This document shows positions 1 through 4,952 of a stretch of 7,396 bases of DNA, one piece after another. This DNA is from Nitrososphaeraceae archaeon (GTDB lineage: Archaea > Thermoproteota > Nitrososphaeria > Nitrososphaerales > Nitrososphaeraceae). The stretch lies in the NCBI GenBank assembly GCA_025449515.1, contig JANWJI010000102.1, positions 1 through 7,396 on the forward strand, given 5' to 3'. Position 1 is the stretch's first letter. Each line of letters begins with the position of its first letter. Below the pieces are notes generated by a model. It was not told where the DNA came from, did not search any database, and was given only the letters and a program-made list of their open reading frames with translations. The position numbers were made by a program, and so were the translations under genes.

Positions 1-330
1 GCAGCTTTAGTAACACAACCTGTGGCAGCACAAAATATTTCAATACCGACCGCCAATAACCAATCAGCAGCTTGTGATACCGCTGGTCTATCATCTGCAA
101 TAAGTGACTCCTGCAATGGATCGTTTAACAACAATGTTACTAATTCAGGCGGAGTACTTAACCTAGGTCCAACAGGAGACGCAAGTATTTCAATACCAAC
201 TAGCACTGCTCAACAAACAGACTGTGAAACTGCTGGTGCACACTCTGGAATCTCTGCATCCTGCAACAATAACGCTACAAACACTGTTGTAAACTCTGGC
301 GGCATCAAAGTTAGACCATGTGGATGTTGA
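1..330 (+). CDS. C-terminal part of a Cys-paired, Asn-rich repeat protein, probably extracellular (5' end outside window)
   Basis: The frame is open from base 1 and ends at TGA 328-330, so the gene starts upstream; an apparent GTG at 22 need not be the start. The visible 109 residues contain two copies of a 50-residue repeat beginning at residues 13 and 63. Each copy has the pattern ISIPT, Cys, TAG, SxIS, SCN, then NSGG. Cysteines fall at equal places in both copies (25/38 and 75/88, spacing CX12C), and the chain ends in CGC (107-109). Asn, Ser, Thr, Ala and Gly dominate, there is no transmembrane segment, and five N-glycosylation sequons occur (N12, N20, N39, N45, N91). I infer a secreted or cell-surface repeat protein with one disulfide per repeat. 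Any signal peptide would lie outside the window. I do not recognise the family. It is the only gene here built from repeats, and a terminator follows at 383-409. Confidence 0.75.
   Translation, partial: AALVTQPVAAQNISIPTANNQSAACDTAGLSSAISDSCNGSFNNNVTNSGGVLNLGPTGDASISIPTSTAQQTDCETAGAHSGISASCNNNATNTVVNSGGIKVRPCGC
37..330 (+). repeat. 150-bp in-frame tandem repeat within the surface-protein gene
   Basis: The coding repeat has a period of exactly 150 bases. ATTTCAATACCGAC at 37-50 recurs as ATTTCAATACCAAC at 187-200, and the cysteine codons are also 150 bases apart. The second copy is incomplete: it diverges after NSGG and ends in the CGC tail. DNA identity between the copies is only moderate beyond the first bases, so this is an old duplication kept at the protein level. 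Confidence 0.7.
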
Positions 331-382
331 TTGATCCTAAGCATAAGTAGAGACAAGATATAGTGTAAAAAGCGTAGAACAT

Positions 383-411
383 AACCTGCAAAGGTTCTTT
401 CCTTTTTTTAT
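383..411 (+). terminator. Hairpin plus T-tract terminator after the repeat-protein gene
   Basis: AACCT (383-387) pairs perfectly with AGGTT (392-396) around a GCAA loop of the stable GNRA type. It is followed directly by CTTTCCTTTTTTTATCT, with seven T in a row at 403-409. It lies about 50 bases after the stop codon of the repeat-protein gene. Archaea usually terminate on T-runs alone; the short hairpin adds support but may not be required. Confidence 0.6.
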
Positions 412-568
412 CTTAACATAATAGACTAATTGTTATCTTGGCTTACATTTAGAGTGTAAATTTACCGTTTACATTGATTTAGTAATTATGTGTCTCCCGC
501 TGCTTGCTGAGAAGGTCTTACCAATGTCAGTAGTTTATGCGGCATTTTGTATTGTATAGACCGAAGTA

Positions 569-633
569 GTTGTAATTATTGAACATAGCTGACGACAGCC
601 GGGCCGAGAGCTAATGATGCTGATAATTACAGT
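569..633 (+). ncRNA. Nested stem-loop with GC-rich tip, possible structured RNA
   Basis: TGTAATTAT (571-579) is the exact reverse complement of ATAATTACA (623-631). Two G-U pairs extend this stem on each side when it is read as plus-strand RNA. Inside it, TAGCT (586-590) pairs with AGCTA (609-613). The tip (591-608) is strongly GC-rich while the surroundings are AT-rich. The G-U extensions become A-C mismatches on the other strand, so plus-strand transcription is favoured. No known RNA family is recognised, and neither a promoter nor a 3' end is certain. It could instead be a DNA-level cruciform or operator. Confidence 0.3.
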
Positions 634-797
634 CAAAACCCCAAAAAGACGCGCAGCATATTATTGTTATAACGCGACAAACATAAGTCATTCATAAAAC
701 AAGATATCTTGGTATGCGCTCGGTTCGATTGCCAAGAATCGTTAAAGGGCCAGGATGTCCAAAAACGACATTGGATTAACATCAAAGATTTACATGT

Positions 798-824
798 TGA
801 TAGCTCATTAATATTAATGATAGC
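798..824. promoter_or_regulatory. 16-bp perfect palindrome flanked by TGATAGC direct repeats
   Basis: TCATTAATATTAATGA (805-820) is a perfect palindrome. TGATAGC occurs at 798-804 and again at 818-824, exactly 20 bases (about two helical turns) apart. The element lies about 155 bases before the copper ATPase start. It fits the binding site of a dimeric regulator, but AT-rich palindromes also arise by chance and no regulator gene is in the window. Confidence 0.35.
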
Positions 825-833
825 CTATGGTCA

Positions 834-924
834 TTCAGTGATCTAAATTCAAGAATTCCAAATTAGCTCAAAAGACAAGCCTTCTAGGTCTACAGGATAT
901 TTTACTAGCCTTCAGTGATTAAAT
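834..924. repeat. Direct repeats in the copper ATPase upstream region
   Basis: TTCAGTGATCTAAAT (834-848) recurs as TTCAGTGATTAAAT (911-924), identical apart from one missing base. A second pair, AGCCTTC, occurs at 878-884 and 907-913. The downstream copies lie just before the putative TATA box at 934-941, where a repressor or activator would be expected to act. Confidence 0.4.
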
Positions 925-933
925 AATATCTAG

Positions 934-941
934 ATTTATAC
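934..941 (+). promoter_or_regulatory. Putative TATA box of the copper ATPase gene
   Basis: TTTATACA at 934-941 resembles the archaeal TATA consensus and lies 39-46 bases before the ATG. Transcription starting about 25 bases downstream would give a leader of roughly 15-20 bases. An alternative AT-rich candidate is TTAAATAATAT at 919-929. No strong Shine-Dalgarno sequence precedes the start codon. Confidence 0.4.
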
Positions 942-979
942 ACCTATAGCTCTATTTAGAAGATAAGGTCGTCTAGAAT

Positions 980-3178
980 ATGGCAAAAGATCCTGTCTGC
1001 GGCATGTTTGTCGAAGAAAAGCACGATACAATAGCAAGTATAAAGGACGGGAGGAAATATTACTTTTGTAGTTCTCAGTGTCTAAATGAATTTACTCAGC
1101 CAGAAAAGGAATTAAAAAAGCTCAAAAATTATGTTACTATAAGCATTGGACTTACAATACCCATTGTAATTCTAAGCTTGCCCCATATGTTCCCTTCCCA
1201 TTTTGAGACTTTGATTCCCATGAATTATATGCAGTATTCGAATTTTATCATGTTAGCATTAGCTACTCCGTTGCAATTCTGGATAGGCTGGCGATTCTAC
1301 AGGGGATTATGGGATGGGATCAGGGCAAGAGCATCCAATATGGATACACTTATTGCTGTCGGGACAACGACTGCCTATGTTTATAGTGCCATCGTAACGA
1401 TTGCTCCTGGCTACTTCCCTTTCAAATCTGTATACTTTGAAACTGCCGCAATCATCATTACTCTAATATTGATAGGAAGGTTGCTTGAAACACGAACCAA
1501 GGAAAAAGCCTCCAACGCTGTACGGAAATTATTGGACCTTCAACCAAAAATGGCCAAGATTCTTAGGAACGGGACTGAGATTGACTTGCCTATCGAACAA
1601 GTCAAAGAAAATGATCTCATGCTAATAAAACCTGGAGAGAGAATTCCCGCTGATGGAATAGTGGAGGACGGTTCCTCATCTATAGATGAATCAGCTATCA
1701 CCGGCGAAAGCATTCCAATAGATAAGCAAAAAGGTGATCAAGTTATAGGAGCAACAATTAACGAGAATGGTCTACTCAAAGTCAGAGCCACAAAAGTTGG
1801 ACAAGATACAGTACTTGCTCAGATTATTACATTAGTAGAAGAAGCTAGAATTGGAAAGGCAAAGATGCAAAGGTTAGTGGATCAAGTTGCTAAATATTTT
1901 GTCCCAGGAGTCATGACTATAGCATTGTGTGTAGGTTTTGGATGGTATTATGTAGGAGGTATAGGACTAACATATTCCATTTTGGCATTTGTATCTGTAA
2001 TAATCATTGCATGCCCTTGCGCATTAGGGATTGCAACGCCTGCGGCTCTAATGATGGGCTCTGGGAAAGGAGCTGAAAATGGCATTCTATTTAAAGGTGG
2101 AGAATATTTGGAAATAGCAAGAAAGGTAAAGACAATAGTATTTGATAAGACTGGAACTTTGACAAAAGGTAAGCCTTCTGTAACTGATATAGTAGATCTG
2201 ACTAATAGTGCATTAGGTGAAGCAGAGTTACTCAGGCTAGCTGCCATCGCTGAATCAGGCTCAGAGCATCCCTTAAGTCAAGCAGTCATAATTAAAGCCA
2301 AAGAAAAAGGATTAGCTATTTTATCAAATCCAGATTCCTTTGAAGCAGTATCAGGTCATGGCCTCAGAGCAAGATATGCGGATCACACAATTCTCATTGG
2401 GAATAGGAAGCTAATGGAGGATAACAAATTATCAATTACCTCAGCCATAGAAACAAAACTGAAAGAGTTTGAAAGCGAAGGGAAAACAGCTACCATTATT
2501 GCCATTGACTATAACATTTCCGGGATAATTGCGTTTGCAGATACAATAAAAGATGAGGCAGGTGAGGCGATTGACTCTCTTAGACTGATGGGAATAGACG
2601 TAGTAATGCTTACTGGAGACAACGAAAGAACAGCGAAAGCAGTTGCATACCAACTTGGTATCAGTAAGGTGTTTTCTCAAGTATTGCCACAACAAAAAGA
2701 ACAAGTAATCTCCAATCTGAAGAAAAATGGGAATGTGGTTGCAATGGTAGGTGATGGGATCAATGATGCACCTGCGTTAGCTCAAGCTGATTTAGGAATT
2801 GCAATAGGTTCAGGAACCGATGTTGCGAAAGAGACTGGAGGGATCATATTGATAAAAGGTGATCTAAGGGACGTTGTAACGGCTCTAGATCTCGGAAGAA
2901 AAACAGTGTCAAAGATAAAACAAAATTTATTCTGGGCATTTGCTTATAACGTTGGGCTCATCCCAATCGCGGGCGGAATATTAGTGCCCTTCACCGGTGT
3001 CGGAATATTTGGATGGCTTCCCATGTTTGCAGGCATGGCGATGGCAATGAGCTCAGTAACAGTTGTTGGAAATTCAATACTCCTTGGAAGATACAAACCA
3101 CGATCTAAAAAAGAACACAAGGAAGAAGATTATAGAGAAAACCTGAAAACGATACGAACATTGGCAGCGAGTAGATGA
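980..3178 (+). CDS. copA: Cu(I)-exporting P1B-1-type ATPase with N-terminal YHS domain
   Basis: This 732-residue membrane pump uses ATP to drive Cu(I) out of the cytoplasm. Residues 1-45 form a YHS/TRASH-like metal domain (DPVCGM at 4-9, then C30 and C34). Two leading helices (about 51-72 and 86-108) and helices near 121-143 and 151-169 precede the actuator domain with TGES (241-244). Helix 6 carries the ion-site motif CPC (345-347). The phosphorylation motif is DKTGTLT (389-395, D389), followed by SEHP (428-431), TGDN (545-548) and GDGIND (591-596). Helices 7 and 8 carry Y656-N657 and MAMSS (688-692), the residues that mark Cu(I)/Ag(I) specificity in this family. The usual N-terminal HMA (CxxC) domain is absent and the YHS domain takes its place. 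All catalytic motifs are intact and the length is normal for an HMA-less pump. The start gives DPVCGM at its usual place near the N-terminus. No copper chaperone or regulator gene adjoins it; the SDR gene downstream is convergent. Confidence 0.95.
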   Translation: MAKDPVCGMFVEEKHDTIASIKDGRKYYFCSSQCLNEFTQPEKELKKLKNYVTISIGLTIPIVILSLPHMFPSHFETLIPMNYMQYSNFIMLALATPLQFWIGWRFYRGLWDGIRARASNMDTLIAVGTTTAYVYSAIVTIAPGYFPFKSVYFETAAIIITLILIGRLLETRTKEKASNAVRKLLDLQPKMAKILRNGTEIDLPIEQVKENDLMLIKPGERIPADGIVEDGSSSIDESAITGESIPIDKQKGDQVIGATINENGLLKVRATKVGQDTVLAQIITLVEEARIGKAKMQRLVDQVAKYFVPGVMTIALCVGFGWYYVGGIGLTYSILAFVSVIIIACPCALGIATPAALMMGSGKGAENGILFKGGEYLEIARKVKTIVFDKTGTLTKGKPSVTDIVDLTNSALGEAELLRLAAIAESGSEHPLSQAVIIKAKEKGLAILSNPDSFEAVSGHGLRARYADHTILIGNRKLMEDNKLSITSAIETKLKEFESEGKTATIIAIDYNISGIIAFADTIKDEAGEAIDSLRLMGIDVVMLTGDNERTAKAVAYQLGISKVFSQVLPQQKEQVISNLKKNGNVVAMVGDGINDAPALAQADLGIAIGSGTDVAKETGGIILIKGDLRDVVTALDLGRKTVSKIKQNLFWAFAYNVGLIPIAGGILVPFTGVGIFGWLPMFAGMAMAMSSVTVVGNSILLGRYKPRSKKEHKEEDYRENLKTIRTLAASR

Positions 3179-3264
3179 TTAACGTATGCTTAATAATATG
3201 ACGCTATAACATCCAATTCAGCAATTGAACGCAAATAGAAATTGAGTTGAATGTCACATAATAG

Positions 3265-3370
3265 ACCTGTCCGTCTGTCGAAGGTAACACATAACCAAAA
3301 AGCCGAATAGTAACGTATATGGGACTGTTTTCTCATATCTAATTTTAAAGTGTAGGACAGACCTACAGGT
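3265..3370. repeat. Imperfect inverted repeat, 13 of 15 bases, 76 bases apart
   Basis: ACCTGTCCGTCTGTC (3265-3279) matches the reverse complement of 3356-3370 (ACCTGTAGGTCTGTC) at 13 of 15 positions. The right arm overlaps the small hairpin at 3351-3367. The arms could form a long stem closing a 76-base loop, or be remnants of a small element with terminal inverted repeats. No target-site duplication is evident. Confidence 0.4.
3341..3367 (-). terminator. Putative terminator of the short-chain dehydrogenase gene
   Basis: TGTAGG (3351-3356) pairs perfectly with CCTACA (3362-3367) across a five-base loop, starting 21 bases beyond the stop codon of the minus-strand gene. In that gene's direction the hairpin is followed by CTTTAAAATT, a weak T-rich stretch. 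The placement is good and the T-run is modest. Confidence 0.4.
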
Positions 3371-3387
3371 TTGATGAGGTAAACTGA

Positions 3388-4104
3388 TCACCATGGTTCT
3401 GGCTTGGTATCAAAGAAAAATCCTCCAGTTGGACCATCATCTGGCAATGTAGCGGCCCATACTATTCCCTTCGCTCCCTCATCTACAGGCCTACCCCCAG
3501 ACCCACCCATATCAGTTGCAACCCATCCTGGATCGATAGAATTGATCAAGATACCCACTCCGTGAACTTCCGCTGCCATTTTTCTGGTAAGTGCATTCAA
3601 AGCAGCCTTTGATATGCTATAAGCTGGAGTACCGCATTCATTCATATAATGTAGCGATCCGGCTAGACTAGAAACGTTAACTATGCGTCCATACTTATTC
3701 TTCCTCATCATTGGTATGAATGCTTTACACAACCTCCATGGTGCAAAAAGATTGGTAGCAAAAGTTTGATTTACAACCTTAAGATCTGCTGCGACTGCGG
3801 TTTGATAATAATCATAAAGAATTGCTGCATTATTTATCAGAACATCAAGGTGTCCATGATCCTGTTCTATGTTATAAGCCACGCGATCAAGATCGTGTTG
3901 ATTTAGTACATCTAAATGACAAAAGGTAACATCCTCAAGTCCATCATTTGTTAATTGTTTGGCTGCTCGTTGACCTTCGTCGATGTTACGAGCGCTTAAT
4001 AAAACGGCAAGACCTAACCTGGAAAGCTGACGACAGGTTTCCAAGCCAAGGCCTCGATTTGCTCCGGTCACAAGCGCAATTCGTTTATTTTTGTAAAGAC
4101 TCAA
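3388..4104 (-). CDS. Short-chain dehydrogenase/reductase, carbonyl-reductase-like
   Basis: This 238-residue soluble NAD(P)-dependent oxidoreductase belongs to the classical SDR family. The Rossmann nucleotide motif TGANRGLG is at residues 13-20. R39, after the second strand, suggests preference for NADPH. D65, NNAA (91-94), N118, NVSS (143-146) and Y162-x3-K166 supply the cofactor and catalytic residues, so the enzyme should be active. PGWVATDMGG (192-201) and the C-terminal GGFFFDTKPEPW resemble carbonyl reductases of the plant/animal CBR type, which reduce aldehydes, ketones or quinones; the substrate here cannot be read from sequence. The start appears to be TTG at 4104: an in-frame TAA lies at 4126-4128, no ATG or GTG lies between, and the next GTG (codon 12) would cut into the Rossmann strand. 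The gene is monocistronic, convergent with the ATPase and divergent from the acetyltransferase. Confidence 0.9.
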   Translation of the reverse strand: MSLYKNKRIALVTGANRGLGLETCRQLSRLGLAVLLSARNIDEGQRAAKQLTNDGLEDVTFCHLDVLNQHDLDRVAYNIEQDHGHLDVLINNAAILYDYYQTAVAADLKVVNQTFATNLFAPWRLCKAFIPMMRKNKYGRIVNVSSLAGSLHYMNECGTPAYSISKAALNALTRKMAAEVHGVGILINSIDPGWVATDMGGSGGRPVDEGAKGIVWAATLPDDGPTGGFFFDTKPEPW

Positions 4105-4158
4105 TATTGTTATTTCTAGTTGTTGTTAATACCATACGCCATTAAATTAATTCCTTAT

Positions 4159-4170
4159 CTATATAGTATA
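4159..4170 (-). promoter_or_regulatory. Putative TATA box of the reductase gene
   Basis: On the minus strand the sequence reads TATACTATATAG, a good archaeal TATA-like element 55-66 bases before the TTG start. This predicts a transcript starting near 4130-4140 with a leader of about 30 bases. An exact tandem repeat of TAGATATT (4185-4200) lies just upstream and could be a regulatory site. Confidence 0.35.
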
Positions 4171-4184
4171 CATCGATAAGTAAT

Positions 4185-4200
4185 TAGATATTTAGATATT
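4185..4200. repeat. Tandem 8-bp repeat TAGATATT x2
   Basis: TAGATATT occurs twice back to back, 15 bases upstream of the putative reductase TATA box. Two adjacent sites with 8-base spacing could be an operator, or simply slippage in AT-rich DNA. Confidence 0.4.
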
Positions 4201-4517
4201 CACAATGTAGACGGATTCTGCATTTTCTATATAGAGTCGCTAGTGTTGACTATAGAATTTGTAGTGTATTACAATCTTCTTTCTCTGAACCAAAAGATCT
4301 ACTTCGAGTCCACAAACCTTCCGAATTTCAGAATGATGTCCTCATAAATTGGTGCAGATATAGTACTGACCGCAGTGAAGTATCTCACTTTGTGCATAAA
4401 TTGCAGATGCAAAATGTGATATATGATTTATGGATTAGTGCTAATCAGCTAAAGGTCGGAAACACCATATACATCCGATTTACAAAAAACTTGGACAGAT
4501 ATAGATTATTCGATTAG
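4188..4517 (+). pseudogene. Open frame of 109 codons without a start, possible gene remnant
   Basis: Between the TAG at 4185 and the TAG at 4515 the plus strand is open for 109 codons, long for non-coding DNA this AT-rich. No ATG, GTG or TTG occurs before GTG 4392, which would leave only 41 residues. The second half reads like protein, with Trp, Tyr and charged residues well mixed (for example NVIYDLWISANQLKVGNTIY). No family is recognised. It may be the 3' part of a gene that lost its start, or a chance open frame. Confidence 0.25.
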
Positions 4518-4636
4518 CCCTTCTTGCAATTCTTTATCTGATAGATGCCTACCGATTTTGTCAACAAGCTGTCTCCTTTCTGATAAAGTGTATCCGGATT
4601 GCTGGATTTATTACAACCTGCACATAAGATCGACAT
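4514..4636 (-). CDS. Possible 40-residue protein with a CxxC motif
   Basis: A minus-strand ORF starts at ATG 4636 and ends at TAA 4514. It begins MSILCAGCNKSSNPDTLYQK and ends NCKKG, giving a CAGC knuckle (C5, C8) and a single later Cys (C37), so it is not a complete zinc ribbon. A stop codon lies two codons upstream of the ATG, so there is no longer form. Its stop overlaps the stop of the open frame at 4188-4517. The composition is protein-like, but ORFs this short arise by chance; no promoter or family is evident. Confidence 0.25.
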   Translation of the reverse strand: MSILCAGCNKSSNPDTLYQKGDSLLTKSVGIYQIKNCKKG

Positions 4637-4720
4637 AGCCTAATCATTAAGCCACATTCCCCTGTTCCTAGTAAGGGACACCAGCTATTATGGAATTAGG
4701 AAGATTTCCGTTTTATTTAT

Positions 4721-4855
4721 TTAATATTTGTCAAGGTTTAGAAAATCATATCCATTCTCCTTCATAGACCCCACGACCTGAACTATGGCCTTAATGTATG
4801 AATTTCCCTGTCGCCTCCCAATTATTCTAGGTGAACATATCAACATATTCATCAT
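4721..4855 (-). CDS. Possible 44-residue ORF, perhaps the tail of a decayed gene
   Basis: A minus-strand ORF with ATG at 4855 and TAA at 4721; the frame is open back to a TAA at 4880, giving 52 codons. It contains ICSPRIIGRRQGNSY followed by an amphipathic stretch (IKAIVQVVGSMKENG) and a short polar tail. A basic turn followed by a terminal helix is reminiscent of the C-terminal ends of some transposases, but that is a loose impression without a motif. Upstream of the in-frame stop, the same frame continues open for about 20 codons, consistent with a gene broken by a stop mutation. Confidence 0.25.
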   Translation of the reverse strand: MMNMLICSPRIIGRRQGNSYIKAIVQVVGSMKENGYDFLNLDKY

Positions 4856-4915
4856 CCTACATTGAATGTATGTCGAAGTTTAGAATACCGCGAGTTGTGG
4901 CTTTAGATCAGAAGC

Positions 4916-4923
4916 AATATTAA
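4916..4923 (+). promoter_or_regulatory. Putative TATA-like element of the acetyltransferase gene
   Basis: AATATTAA lies 30-37 bases before the ATG at 4953, which would give a nearly leaderless transcript. An in-frame TAA directly precedes the ATG (4950-4952), fixing the start. No Shine-Dalgarno sequence is seen, in line with leaderless translation. Confidence 0.35.
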
Positions 4924-4952
4924 CATGGAAAAGTTAGTAGATCCAAATATAA

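Larger units (their letters stand above)
412..979. other. Long intergenic region upstream of the copper ATPase
   Basis: About 570 bases without a convincing gene. Frames are short; the best is a 23-codon hydrophobic ORF at 488-559 with no supporting signal. The region contains overlapping TTACA/TGTAA half-sites (443-473), a nested inverted repeat with a GC-rich tip (569-633), a small CGATT/AATCG hairpin (726-741), a 16-base palindrome (805-820), and direct repeats approaching the ATPase start. The length and density of symmetric elements suggest regulatory DNA, possibly with a small RNA. No tRNA fold could be made. Confidence 0.5.
3179..3387. other. Convergent intergenic region between ATPase and reductase genes
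   Basis: The two genes face each other here, so the gap should hold both terminators. CAATT/AATTG (3214-3227) forms a small stem after the ATPase gene but has no T-run; T-rich stretches at 3327-3334 and 3341-3347 are the likelier termination signals for the plus strand. An imperfect inverted repeat spans 3265-3370. No ORF is visible. Confidence 0.5.
4105..4952. other. Long divergent intergenic region
   Basis: About 850 bases between divergent genes, far more than two promoters need. Besides the reductase promoter and the three coding-like stretches described separately, it has a wobble-containing hairpin TGTTCC/GGGACA (4663-4680). I see no tRNA, intact mobile element or long repeat. Confidence 0.5.

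Noticed and set aside
488..559. 23-codon hydrophobic ORF beginning MCLPLLAEK
   Set aside because: Too short and without promoter, ribosome-binding site or conserved motif; consistent with chance.
606..640. ATGATGC followed by CTGA, resembling C/D-box RNA motifs
   Set aside because: The C-box match is imperfect, the CTGA is adjacent and not spaced by a guide, and no second box pair follows.
717..745. GGTTCGATT resembling a tRNA T-loop
   Set aside because: The flanking bases do not form a 5-bp T-stem, and no acceptor or anticodon arm can be placed on either strand.
1948..2704. Two minus-strand frames (1948-2247 and 2441-2704) inside the copper ATPase
   Set aside because: They lie antisense to conserved ATPase motifs and have no recognisable product.
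3948..4145. Plus-strand 65-codon frame opposite the reductase N-terminus
   Set aside because: It is antisense to the conserved Rossmann region of an intact SDR gene.
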